From Fuerstiella sp. (GTDB lineage: Bacteria > Planctomycetota > Planctomycetia > Planctomycetales > Planctomycetaceae): 64,000 nt of DNA. Positions 44,916 through 53,859 of this stretch are shown here, in pieces. How positions within the stretch are numbered: position 1 is the stretch's first letter; every line of letters starts with the position of its first letter. The notes beneath the pieces were generated by a model that had not been told where the DNA came from, ran no database searches, and saw only the letters and a list, made by a program, of their open reading frames with translations. The position numbers and the translations under genes were made by a program. The DNA is taken from NCBI GenBank assembly GCA_029245955.1, contig JAQWOH010000053.1:1-64000 (forward strand), in the 5' to 3' direction.

Positions 44916-46145
44916 TCACCGAGCCTTAAGCAGATGAAGTCGCAGTTGATTCAATGCCATCCGTGCAGCTCGGCTGCGAAAAACGTCAAGGTTGCCGGTC
45001 ATACTGACATCCTGCGACTGATCAATATCCGTGCCCAGCAGCACGATGCTCCCGTGTTGTTTGCGTACACCGCTGCTATCAACTGCCAGAGTACTCGGTG
45101 ACGACAGCAGTACGAAGTCTGCAGTCCGTTCTGTCAGCAACTTTTCTCCGTGTTCACGTAACGCCTGTTCCCACGCGCCATTAAGATCCGGTGAAGATGC
45201 ACGGCCTTGAACCATAGATGACGATGTCGGAAACAACCGACTATAGGCCAGTCGACGGGCAATTTCCTCCGTTTCCGTAAGCCACTGGCCGATGAGCCCG
45301 CCGGTTGTCGGCCCCTCCAGCAGGGCAATCTTCAGATCGCGGTGGAGCAGCTGATCGGCGACGGCATGATGCAACTCGACTTCGCCTTCGCCGAACACTG
45401 CGTCCCCCAGCTTTTCCCGGATCTGGTCGCGAACTGCTGCTGCCAGCAGTTCACATTCCGCTTCGCTACCCGCGCGTGCTGTCACAGACAATGAAATCAC
45501 CGCATCGCTGGCCGTGATACCGACTTCCGGATTTCGTCCCCGGGCCGTCAGGTCACCCAGCAGCCGCTCCGCGTCAGATTCACCAAAACCGAAAGTTCGA
45601 ATTACAGACCGCCGTACAAAAACGTCGCTGACGGGAAGTTCACGCACCAGTTGCTCGTGAAACATGCGACGCATCTCGGCGGGCACACCCGGCATCACTC
45701 CGATGGTGCATGCCGGCCTTGAAAGCTGCAGCAGAATTCCAGGAGCTGTACCGTGAGCGTTATGCAATACGGACGCGAATTCGGGCCGAAGCGCCTGAAC
45801 GCGGTTGCGTTCGGGCATCTGCCGACCACGACTGCTGAACAATGCTTCGATATGCCGTAACGAGTCTTCGTCTTCGACCAGATCTTGCCCGAAGGCTTCC
45901 GCCAGAGTGTCCCGTGTAATGTCGTCAAGCGTGGGGCCAAGCCCACCAGTGACCAGTACAACTCGAGAACGTTGGGCAGCTTCCTGGTATATACGAACCA
46001 TGGCCTCGCGGTCATCAGCCACAGTCGTGTGTCGCTGAACGGTCCATCCACGAGCCTCCAGTTCGCGACTGAGCCACTGACTGTTGGTGTCCAGTCGTGC
46101 CCCGCACGTCAACTCGGAACCAATAGCGATAATCTCTGCCTTCAT
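44916..46145 (-). CDS. cinA: CinA-family protein (competence/damage-inducible, MoaB-like N-domain)
   Basis: A 409-residue cytoplasmic protein. The MoaB-like N-terminal domain is well kept: IIAIGSELTCGARLDTNSQW, then VLVTGGLGPTLDDITRDTL, and MPGVPAEMRRMFHE near residue 155. The CinA C-terminal domain, which in characterised forms deamidates nicotinamide mononucleotide, is present but altered: the AESCTGG active site reads LEGPTTGGLIG, so it may be inactive. Its ATG at 46145 sits 128 bases after the glycosyltransferase stop. It is probably part of a minus-strand operon with the next genes. Confidence 0.9.
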   Translation of the reverse strand: MKAEIIAIGSELTCGARLDTNSQWLSRELEARGWTVQRHTTVADDREAMVRIYQEAAQRSRVVLVTGGLGPTLDDITRDTLAEAFGQDLVEDEDSLRHIEALFSSRGRQMPERNRVQALRPEFASVLHNAHGTAPGILLQLSRPACTIGVMPGVPAEMRRMFHEQLVRELPVSDVFVRRSVIRTFGFGESDAERLLGDLTARGRNPEVGITASDAVISLSVTARAGSEAECELLAAAVRDQIREKLGDAVFGEGEVELHHAVADQLLHRDLKIALLEGPTTGGLIGQWLTETEEIARRLAYSRLFPTSSSMVQGRASSPDLNGAWEQALREHGEKLLTERTADFVLLSSPSTLAVDSSGVRKQHGSIVLLGTDIDQSQDVSMTGNLDVFRSRAARMALNQLRLHLLKAR

Positions 46146-46273
46146 ATTAACATATCCTGTGAGCGAACAATCTCACAGACGCGCTGGCAACGGTCTGCGA
46201 TATCCCCGGAACCTTCACCGGAAGCCATGTGGTCTGCAACAAGCACCTGCTACTGTTTGATGCGGGTCAGGCT

Positions 46274-47383
46274 CTACACCTGTTCCGAACGATAGGTAAG
46301 GTCCGGAACCACCGGGGCTGCATCGTTGTACAGCGTTATGGTTTCGTCGACCATGCGGTCCACCGTGAACCTGTCTTCGACCAGATTCTGACCGGCAATC
46401 GCTATTTTCCTGGCTCGTTCCGGATCGTTCAGCAATTCCAGCATTCGATCGGCCAGAGCACGGCTGTCAGAGGGCGGCACGATCAGCCCGGTCTTGTTGT
46501 CCTCAATGATGCTCAACACACCACCAACACCTGAGGCAATCGCCGGACGCCCAAGTGCCATAGCCTCCAGCATGATAACGCCGAAACCCTGCTGCAAAGA
46601 CGGCAGACAGAAAATATCAATTGCCGAGAGATACGCCTCCATTGAAGTACCATCGTCGACAAACGTCACATGCTCGTCCAGTTCGAGCGATGTCGACAGT
46701 CGTCGCAGATTGCGTTCTTCCGGACCGGAACCGGTAACGACGATGCGAATCGGAACACCTGCCTGCAGAACGCGGTGACACGCTCGCAGAAAGAAGGACC
46801 CGCCTTTGATGACTTCCAGGGGCCCCGCCATTCCGACAACGGGAACATGACCGTCCTTCAGGATCGGCGATGTACGGTGCGTTACATCCAGCGGAACGCC
46901 GGGCACGATGACACGCTGCTCAATGAGTTCCAGGTGCGCGGGCAGAGCAGATCGAACGCTTTCGCTCACGCACACGATAGCTCTGCAGACATCGTTCGGG
47001 GTCGGCAAAGCAACCTGACCGGCTTCACCCTGATCCGTCAGACCGAGAACGACCGGACGTTCCAGCAGTTTTCCCAGCCACAGAGCCTGTGGCAGCAGGC
47101 GAGGCCCCAGAACATGAATCACATCCGGCGGTTGTGCGCTGAGATTCTGCAGCACGGTGCGGCGCACGATCCGTCCCCACACTGGAACGGAATATCCAGG
47201 CACATTCACAATCCGCACGTTGTCCGTTAACGTCGTATCCAGAGAACGCCGTTGCGTGCACAGAACCACAGTCTCAATCTGCCGGGATTCCAACCCCCTG
47301 GCGAGCCTCAGCGCGTGAATTGACGCACCACGAAACGAAACCTCGTGGGTCAGCAGCAGGATTCTCTCAACAGGCTCCGACAT
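46274..47383 (-). CDS. Glycosyltransferase family 4
   Basis: A 369-residue cytoplasmic or membrane-associated GT-B glycosyltransferase. N-domain start ILLLTHEVSFRGASIHALR, acceptor side; C-domain has VVGMAGPLEVIKGGSFFL, IRIVVTGSGPEERNLR and the donor-binding PSLQQGFGVIMLEAMALGRP. The first Glu of the usual EX7E motif is Gln here (QQGFGVIMLE). The substrate cannot be read; envelope polysaccharide is likely. It is the first gene of a minus-strand run and faces the PQQ gene. Confidence 0.87.
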   Translation of the reverse strand: MSEPVERILLLTHEVSFRGASIHALRLARGLESRQIETVVLCTQRRSLDTTLTDNVRIVNVPGYSVPVWGRIVRRTVLQNLSAQPPDVIHVLGPRLLPQALWLGKLLERPVVLGLTDQGEAGQVALPTPNDVCRAIVCVSESVRSALPAHLELIEQRVIVPGVPLDVTHRTSPILKDGHVPVVGMAGPLEVIKGGSFFLRACHRVLQAGVPIRIVVTGSGPEERNLRRLSTSLELDEHVTFVDDGTSMEAYLSAIDIFCLPSLQQGFGVIMLEAMALGRPAIASGVGGVLSIIEDNKTGLIVPPSDSRALADRMLELLNDPERARKIAIAGQNLVEDRFTVDRMVDETITLYNDAAPVVPDLTYRSEQV

Positions 47384-47815
47384 TTGGCAGGGGGCTACAG
47401 ATTCTGGACAAAACGACGATCTTCCTCGAGCTCATCCTCTGACTGACCAACGGCGGCCTGGCAACATCCTGATTGGAATTGCGACACCCCACTGTCGAGG
47501 ATACGGGGATTACAGTCGAGCCCGACACCGTACAGTTTCTCCTGCCTGAAGTCAGAAGCAAGCCAGTGACAGCAGATTCGCTTCTTAGAGTCAGGTAAAT
47601 GGCAGTGCCACAGTGGATTCGCAACGACAAGGTCATTGGTGATGTCAGCGATCACGCCCGGGATCACCCGTCCGGCACCACAGAACTACCTTTCTTCCTG
47701 CGTATGAGTCCAGGAATGCAGGAATTCCGGACCGTGAATCGTTATGGTGGCAAACATCAACCGATCCAGCCGCCTTTTCTTTCTCATTTCCGCCCCCCAC
47801 CAGGACCTCCAGCCA
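47384..47815. other. Divergent intergenic region, glycosyltransferase/PQQ protein
   Basis: About 430 bases between two outward-facing genes, so both promoters should be here. The short open frames on either strand have no signal peptide, domain or credible composition. I see no RNA gene. Confidence 0.35.
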
Positions 47816-49882
47816 ATGCAAATATCCTGGACTCAACGCCAGTCGTCCCCCAATATCGTATTCTCATACCGTCGAGTGATCCTGTGTGCCGTCGTGTGCT
47901 GTCAATCGAGCATCTCCGCCGAAGAGTCGCGACTCTCCTGGCCGTTCCGCAACGGCCCGGGACTCAACAGTCAGGTTGTGGCATCTGACGCCGAAGATCT
48001 CCCTGTGGAATTCGATGAACAGTCGGGGAAAAACATTAAGTGGAAGACTTCGCTGGAAGGCTTGGGCCATTCAACGCCCGTCGTCGGAGCCGGCCAACTT
48101 TGGCTGACCGCGGCAACGGAAGATGGCACGCAGCAATTTGTCTATTGCCTGGATGCGGACACCGGAAGCGTGCGGCATCACAAACTGGTTTTTGAAAACG
48201 AAGACCCGGAGCCCCTGGGACAAAACGTCAACACATACGCATCACCTTCGTGTGCGCTGCAGGACGATGCCGTGTTCGTCCATTTCGGATCATATGGTAC
48301 CGCACGGCTCAATGCTGAAACGGCAGAAATCGTGTGGCAGCGACGTGATATCGAGTGTCGACATTTTCGCGGTCCGGGGTCGTCTCCTGTCATTTTTCAG
48401 AATCTGTTGATCCTGACTTTCGATGGTATCGATCGTCAGTTTCTGACGGCGCTTGACACGCGTTCAGGAAAAACGGTCTGGAAAACCAAGCGATCTACGG
48501 ACTACGGTGACCTGGACACAGACGGCAACCCTAAACGAGAAGGGGATCTGCGCAAGGCGTACAGCACACCAGGATTCGTCGAGGTCAACGGGCGGACTCA
48601 GGTTGTCTCCGTAGGTTCGCGAGGGGCGTATGGCTACGACGTGTTAACGGGAAAGGAAATCTGGGGGATTCGTCACGGCGACTTCAACGCCGCGGCACCG
48701 CCGGCATTCTATAACGACATGGCTATTCTGCACTCAGGCAGTGGTGGGCGTAATCTGTTCGGCGTTCAAGTGAACGAGACAACCAAAGGAGACGTTACGG
48801 AATCTCACGTAAGATGGAATCGGACCAAGGGGAACCCCAGCCTGTCTGCCCCGATTCTGGTGGAAAACCGCGTCTATATGATCACCAGTAAGGGAGTGGC
48901 CAGTTGCGTTGCGGCAGACACGGGTGAAGAAATCTGGAAAGACCGAATCGGCGGAACTCATGTCGCGTCACCTGTTTCCGCTAACGGACTGATTTATTTC
49001 TGCAGCGAAGAGGGCGACACGACGGTAATCCGAGCAAACGATGAATTCGAAATTGTGGCAAAGAATCGATTGGCTGAAGGCATGCGAGCATCTCCGGCCG
49101 CCGCCAACGGACGTCTTTACCTGCGGACTTTCGGACAAGTGTACTGCATTGAGAATGCGGTGCGGCACGACAAACCGGGCACCTGGGTTCAACTGTTCAA
49201 TGGCAAAGACCTGACCGGCTGGACACCAAAGATTCGGTACTCCCGACCTGGGGAAAACTACGGCAATACGTTTCGAGTGGAAGACGGACTGATGAAGGTC
49301 CGTTACGACCGGTACAAAGACTTCGGCGAACGATTCGGTCACCTGTTTTACGCGAAAGAATTTTCGCACTATCGGTTCAGGGTGGAATACCGGTTCGTCG
49401 ATGAACAGTGTCCAGGCGGCCCCGGCTGGGCCATCCGGAACAGCGGTGTGATGATTCACGGGCAGAAGCCCGAAACCATGGCAAAGGATCAGGATTTCCC
49501 GGTGTCCATTGAAGTGCAATTACTGGCTGGAAACGGCCGGGATCCTCGCACCACATCCAACCTGTGCACGCCCGGCACAAACGTAGTCATGGATGGCAAT
49601 CTAAAAAAGCAGCACTGCATCAAGTCCAGCTCAGAGACCCTGCATCTTGACCAGTGGGTGACAGCCGAAATCGAAGTGCGAGGCAATCAGGTCATAAAAC
49701 ACATTCTGGACGGCAAAGTGGTTCTGGAATACACAGAACCACAACTGGACGAACGCGATGACAGTGCCCGAAAGCTGATCGTGGACGGCAAGCTGGCACT
49801 CCACGGCGGAACGATTTCACTGCAGTCAGAAAGTCACCCGTGCGACTTCCGAAAAGTCGAAATCATGGTGCTGGAAGAATAA
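47816..49882 (+). CDS. PQQ-type beta-propeller fused to a DUF1080 (3-keto-disaccharide hydrolase) domain, secreted
   Basis: A 688-residue exported protein. A signal segment (VILCAVVCCQSSISA) leads into a PQQ-like beta-propeller with repeating blade patterns such as CLDADTGSVRHHKL, LNAETAEIVWQR and CVAADTGEEIWKD. From about residue 460 a DUF1080 domain follows: WVQLFNGKDLTGW, then YRFRVEYRF, NSGVMIHGQKPETM and the C-terminal sheet. DUF1080 proteins are linked to 3-keto-sugar hydrolysis. Fusion to a propeller is a known planctomycete arrangement. ATG 47816 is the start that places the signal peptide at the N-terminus. Confidence 0.88.
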   Translation: MQISWTQRQSSPNIVFSYRRVILCAVVCCQSSISAEESRLSWPFRNGPGLNSQVVASDAEDLPVEFDEQSGKNIKWKTSLEGLGHSTPVVGAGQLWLTAATEDGTQQFVYCLDADTGSVRHHKLVFENEDPEPLGQNVNTYASPSCALQDDAVFVHFGSYGTARLNAETAEIVWQRRDIECRHFRGPGSSPVIFQNLLILTFDGIDRQFLTALDTRSGKTVWKTKRSTDYGDLDTDGNPKREGDLRKAYSTPGFVEVNGRTQVVSVGSRGAYGYDVLTGKEIWGIRHGDFNAAAPPAFYNDMAILHSGSGGRNLFGVQVNETTKGDVTESHVRWNRTKGNPSLSAPILVENRVYMITSKGVASCVAADTGEEIWKDRIGGTHVASPVSANGLIYFCSEEGDTTVIRANDEFEIVAKNRLAEGMRASPAAANGRLYLRTFGQVYCIENAVRHDKPGTWVQLFNGKDLTGWTPKIRYSRPGENYGNTFRVEDGLMKVRYDRYKDFGERFGHLFYAKEFSHYRFRVEYRFVDEQCPGGPGWAIRNSGVMIHGQKPETMAKDQDFPVSIEVQLLAGNGRDPRTTSNLCTPGTNVVMDGNLKKQHCIKSSSETLHLDQWVTAEIEVRGNQVIKHILDGKVVLEYTEPQLDERDDSARKLIVDGKLALHGGTISLQSESHPCDFRKVEIMVLEE

Positions 49883-49884
49883 CA

Positions 49885-51051
49885 TCAGCCAACTGAAACG
49901 TTTGCGTCTGCCGGTGTTTGGTGGTGGAGAACATTCAACGTGTTCTCTCGCCACTGCAAACACGTATGTCCGGCGGCCATATGATCAGCGATGTCGGTCA
50001 TGCAAATCCCGGCGGCCAGCAGAATGATGTGGTCGTCTTTCCGCATAGGTTCAAGCTTGTTCAGCACCAGAACCTCGTCGATACGAGACATCAAGGTTGG
50101 AACGGATGAAGAAATCGTATTACCGTACGATTCCAGGTTGTTCAGAAACTCGATGTCCGGAAACTCCATCGCTGCGGCGGCAATCAGAGCTCTAAGCAGT
50201 TTGCCACTGGGCTGATGCGGCGCGACAATGACTCGTTGTCCGGGCTGCCTGTCAATGGACAGCATCGCCGCCCTAAGATTGTCCAGCATCAATTCGATGC
50301 CGTTGATAAAAACGGGTTCTGCATTCATCCGCATCACGGTCCGGCAGCACGGTTCACCGCGAAAATCATAAACATCGGCGGTTTCCATTCGAAACAGCGG
50401 ATCAGCATTCAAACGCCGTTCCGCTGGAATTCGAAAATCATCACTCCTTGAGGCACCAACCGGAAGCCCACGGCCGGTTTCCAGCACGGCAGCGGTCGCT
50501 CCCGCAGAGACGATACCGCAAAACAGACGATCAGCACCGTCATGCCAGTATTCGGGCGTTTCCACCGATATCAGGGCGACTTTGCCCTGACCGTCAAGAC
50601 TGTCCAGCAGCATTGCCCCTTCGGGCACCAGTTTGATAAATCCGGAGCACCCGTGATTGAACGGCACAATTGCGCCACCGGAAAGACTCAGTTCCTGCGA
50701 CAGATCTTCAGCCAACCGAACGCAGGCCTGCGCATCGGTATTAGAGTGGCACAGGAGAATCGCATCGAATTCCCCTATCGGGCAGCCGCTGACGGTTTCC
50801 AGCCTGCGACACACCTCAACCGCAAGATCCAACGGCCGAACACCGTCCCGCAGACGCCGACGCGTGGTTATTCCCGTTGACCTGCGAATTGAAGCGGAGT
50901 CTCGGAAACCGGCTTTTCCGCCCAGCCGTGATAACTTCAACACAGCCTCGTTGTCCAGCACTTCGAACAGGTCTGCGCAATCAAAGACATCAACAATCGT
51001 TGACAGGCCAATCTTTCCGGCATTCGTTGCTGAATGAAGTTGCTTCACCAA
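49885..51051 (-). CDS. 3-oxoacyl-ACP synthase III-like protein (thiolase fold)
   Basis: A 388-residue cytoplasmic thiolase-fold protein. The catalytic triad can be assigned: Cys in VPFNHGCSGFIKL near residue 135, His in VIVAPHQPSGKLL near 277, Asn in ESYGNTISSSVPTL near 312. This is the FabH/KAS III pattern, but the sequence is diverged and longer than typical FabH (about 320), so it may act in secondary metabolism or lipid head-group synthesis. No acyl-carrier-protein or polyketide genes are adjacent. It ends 2 bases from the convergent PQQ/DUF1080 gene. Confidence 0.8.
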   Translation of the reverse strand: MVKQLHSATNAGKIGLSTIVDVFDCADLFEVLDNEAVLKLSRLGGKAGFRDSASIRRSTGITTRRRLRDGVRPLDLAVEVCRRLETVSGCPIGEFDAILLCHSNTDAQACVRLAEDLSQELSLSGGAIVPFNHGCSGFIKLVPEGAMLLDSLDGQGKVALISVETPEYWHDGADRLFCGIVSAGATAAVLETGRGLPVGASRSDDFRIPAERRLNADPLFRMETADVYDFRGEPCCRTVMRMNAEPVFINGIELMLDNLRAAMLSIDRQPGQRVIVAPHQPSGKLLRALIAAAAMEFPDIEFLNNLESYGNTISSSVPTLMSRIDEVLVLNKLEPMRKDDHIILLAAGICMTDIADHMAAGHTCLQWRENTLNVLHHQTPADANVSVG

Positions 51052-51551
51052 GTCGTCCTGATCGGTAGTTTCAAGCGGCGCCCGACCCGTCTGGCCAGAC
51101 CGAAATCCTTCTGCAGAGGTATATTTCGCTCAAGAACCAAGCGGTCTGCGAACAGGTTATCAGGAAAACATCGGCGGAAAAGCAAGATGGGTATAAAAGG
51201 TGAACGCGGGCAGGCATTCGCCCCAGAACAACCTCGCAGACGTTAAACTGATCCCAGATTAAACGTTACCAGCATCTTGCCGGTATTATCAAATGCCGGG
51301 ATCGTGGCTACCGTCCCCTCGGGGCAATCAGATCTTATGACGTATGTCCCGTACTAACGACACGAGTCCGAAAGAAAACGCTGAGCGAGTGCCGGTGTCA
51401 CGCTACAATGCTTTCTGTGTGCCGCCTCGATCCGACCGGAATGATCCCCGGTCGGATGCTGAGGAGGTGTAAGAATCGGCGTTCAAAGTCCAAGTCTGGC
51501 AACGATGTCCGTGGCGAGACGCCATAAAAATCGCCCATTGGTGTTACGAAT
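51052..51551. other. 500-base leader region upstream of obg
   Basis: Holds the promoter region for obg and the divergent KAS III-like gene. A TACAAT (about 51411-51416) could be a -10 box, but no good -35 pairs with it. It contains a strong hairpin at 51430-51457 and an AGGAGGTG sequence at 51462-51469 with no credible start codon after it. No rplU or rpmA is present here, although they often precede obg. Confidence 0.4.
51430..51457 (+). promoter_or_regulatory. Perfect 10-bp stem-loop in the obg leader
   Basis: ATCCGACCGG and CCGGTCGGAT pair around an 8-base loop. CCTC before the stem (51425-51428) can extend the pairing to GAGG after it (51461-51464), partly covering the Shine-Dalgarno-like AGGAGGTG. 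It could be a transcript-processing or attenuation element for the obg-ispH operon. No U-tract follows. Confidence 0.5.
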
Positions 51552-52568
51552 ATGTTTGTGGATCGAGTTTCAATTCTTTGTCGAGCTGGCGACGGTGGCA
51601 ACGGCTGCAGTAGTTTTCGTCGAGAGGCCCATGTTCCCCGTGGCGGACCGGACGGAGGCGACGGTGGCAACGGTGGCAACATTATTATTCAGGCGGATCG
51701 CAACCTTGGATCCCTGGGCAATATCGTCGGACACCGCCACTGGAAGGCCGAACGAGGCCGTCACGGCCTGGGCAGTCTCAAAACCGGCCGCAGCGGCGAA
51801 GACGAAATTATTCTGGTCCCCCCCGGAACGCTGGTCAAGGATACAAAACACGAGAATCTGCTGAAAGACCTGCAGGAACATGGCGATTCCGTCACCGTTG
51901 CAAAAGGCGGGTGGGGCGGCCGAGGTAACAAGCGTTTTGCCAGTTCCACCAATCGTGCACCGCGAGAATGTGAGCTGGGCCATTCCGGTGAAGAACGTGA
52001 CGTGACGCTGGAACTGAAGCTCATCGCAGACGTAGGTCTGGTTGGAAAGCCCAATGCCGGTAAATCAACATTGCTCAGCCGCATGTCACGCGCGACTCCG
52101 GAAATTGCGGACTATCCGTTCACCACAAAGTATCCCAATCTGGGACTCGTGCAGGTGACATGGGACCACGAGTACGTCCTGGCGGACATCCCGGGCCTCA
52201 TCGAAGGAGCACATCTGGGTGCCGGACTCGGGCACGAATTCCTGAAACATATCGAACGAACCCGTCTGATCGTCCACATGGTCGAACCGTCGCCAACAGA
52301 CCATTCCGACCCGCTGAGTAACTACGACCAGATTCGCGAAGAACTGGAAAAGTACAATCCCGTTCTGGCCCGTCGTCCGGAGATCCTGTGTGTGACCAAA
52401 GCTGAACTGCCCGATGCCGAAACATGCGCGGAACTGCTTCGGGAAACGTCGGGCCGGGACGTACATTTGATTTCAGCCGTCACCGGCCAGGGAATTCAGC
52501 AGTTAAACCAGATAATCATTGCACGGCTGGCAGAACTGGAAGACGACGTTTCTGCAAACATCACGTAG
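51552..52568 (+). CDS. obg: GTPase Obg
   Basis: A 338-residue essential GTPase in ribosome assembly and stress response. The glycine-rich Obg fold is at the start (VDRVSILCRAGDGGNGCSSF), then PDGGDGGNGGNIII and GGWGGRGNKRF. The G domain shows G1 GKPNAGKSTLLS near residue 166, G3 DIPGLIEGA near 216 and SAVTGQG as G5. The G4 motif reads TKAELPD where NKxD is usual. The C-terminal OCT domain is absent, as in many short Obg proteins. The ATG at 51552 starts the standard MFVDRV. It precedes ispH by 32 bases, so they are one operon. Confidence 0.95.
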   Translation: MFVDRVSILCRAGDGGNGCSSFRREAHVPRGGPDGGDGGNGGNIIIQADRNLGSLGNIVGHRHWKAERGRHGLGSLKTGRSGEDEIILVPPGTLVKDTKHENLLKDLQEHGDSVTVAKGGWGGRGNKRFASSTNRAPRECELGHSGEERDVTLELKLIADVGLVGKPNAGKSTLLSRMSRATPEIADYPFTTKYPNLGLVQVTWDHEYVLADIPGLIEGAHLGAGLGHEFLKHIERTRLIVHMVEPSPTDHSDPLSNYDQIREELEKYNPVLARRPEILCVTKAELPDAETCAELLRETSGRDVHLISAVTGQGIQQLNQIIIARLAELEDDVSANIT

Positions 52569-52600
52569 TTCCTTTTCCAACCGCCCTTCCAGCAGACTTC

Positions 52601-53536
52601 ATGAAAATCCTTCTCGTCAACCCACGTGGTTTTTGTGCCGGCGTTAACATGGCTATTGAATGCCTCGACGAAGCGATTCGTCGCGTCGGACCGGGGATCT
52701 ATGTCTACCATGAAATCGTCCACAACAAATATGTGGTTGACCGTTTCACAAAGCAGGGCGTGACATTCGTTGACTCCATGGAGGAAGTGCCTCACGGTTC
52801 CATCCTGCTGTTCAGTGCGCATGGCGTCTCACCGGAAATTCGCAGCATCGCCAGGCAACGAAACCTGCAGACGGTGGACGCCACCTGCCCGCTGGTGACC
52901 AAAGTCCACCTGGAAGCCATTCGTTACGCCAACGCCGGGTACCACATCATTCTGATCGGTCACGAAGGACACGACGAAGTCATTGGCACCATGGGCGAGG
53001 CTCCTGAAAGCATCACTCTTGTCGAAACACCCTCAGATGTTGACAAATTGCCATTTTCCAATGATGACAGGCTCGCTTACCTGACTCAGACCACACTCAG
53101 TGTGGCAGAAGCCACGGAAGTCATCGGTGCGTTGAAAAAATGCTACCCTGGTATCGAATCTCCGAAGAAAGAAGACATCTGCTACGCAACCACCAATCGT
53201 CAGGATGCGGTGAAGATGCTGGTGGAATCAGCAGATGTACTGATCGTTCTCGGCAGCCAGAACAGCAGCAACAGTCGGCGACTGATGGAAATCGGAGCCA
53301 GTCAGGGAGTCCCCTCGTATCTTGTCGATGGATCGTCCGAACTTCAGACAGACTGGTTTGAACGGGATTCGACCGTAGTCATCACGGCCGGCGCCAGCGC
53401 CCCGGAAGTTGTCGTCGAAGAATGCATAAATTACCTGCGGACCCACTTCGACGCCGAAGTGTCGGAAGAAATGCTCCGAAAAGAAAATGTCCACTTCAGC
53501 CTGCCAAAAGAACTGCATCAGTTAAGTGGCAAATGA
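52601..53536 (+). CDS. ispH: 4-hydroxy-3-methylbut-2-enyl diphosphate reductase
   Basis: A 311-residue Fe-S enzyme of the last step of the MEP isoprenoid pathway, making IPP and DMAPP from HMBPP. The three cluster cysteines are in GFCAGVNMAIECL near residue 12, VDATCPLVTKVH near 95 and DICYATTNRQDAV near 192. HGVSPEI and GHEGHDEVIGTMGE supply substrate-binding histidines and glutamate. Length is normal. The frame opens upstream across the obg end, but ATG 52601 matches the family start KILLVNPRGFC. It is the second gene of the obg-ispH pair. Confidence 0.96.
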   Translation: MKILLVNPRGFCAGVNMAIECLDEAIRRVGPGIYVYHEIVHNKYVVDRFTKQGVTFVDSMEEVPHGSILLFSAHGVSPEIRSIARQRNLQTVDATCPLVTKVHLEAIRYANAGYHIILIGHEGHDEVIGTMGEAPESITLVETPSDVDKLPFSNDDRLAYLTQTTLSVAEATEVIGALKKCYPGIESPKKEDICYATTNRQDAVKMLVESADVLIVLGSQNSSNSRRLMEIGASQGVPSYLVDGSSELQTDWFERDSTVVITAGASAPEVVVEECINYLRTHFDAEVSEEMLRKENVHFSLPKELHQLSGK

Positions 53537-53859
53537 TTGCCGGGTATCAATCCTCTAACGCCAGGCTGTTCACAGACTGAAGTTTCCAACCGAGGCGGGG
53601 TGCCGTAACCAGGCTCGTCAGCGATCACGAACCGTACAGCGTCCTGGCTGTTTGCGGCAGAAGTCGCCGTCCGCACATCAGTATAATTCGTTGTTCTGCG
53701 CCGGCGAAGCGGAAGCTGTTTGTCAGTTCCTTCCGACGATCCGCGAACGCCTTCGCGCGTACAATGACAGAACCGAATTCACCACAAAAAAAACGACCGC
53801 GTCCGTTGCCGGATGTGGTCGTTTTTTTGTGGTGACTGAACTGAATGCGTGCGGTTCGG
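53537..53859. other. Convergent intergenic region with terminator
   Basis: About 320 bases after ispH and before the end of the coiled-coil gene. Apart from the bidirectional terminator at 53782-53832 I see no gene or RNA in it. Confidence 0.5.
53782..53832. terminator. Bidirectional rho-independent terminator
   Basis: An A-tract of eight followed by CGACC, a GC-rich loop region with TCCG/CGGA pairs, then GGTCG and seven T. Read from either strand it gives a stem followed by a U-tract. It ends both the obg-ispH operon and the convergent coiled-coil protein gene. Confidence 0.88.

Noticed and set aside
47599..47988. 129-codon plus-strand frame before the PQQ/DUF1080 gene
   Set aside because: Pro/Ser/Arg-rich composition and overlap with the signal-peptide region of the true gene in another frame.
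51505..51864. 119-codon frame following the AGGAGGTG sequence
   Set aside because: Most of it overlaps obg in another frame, and its start is not at a sensible distance from the ribosome-binding-like sequence.
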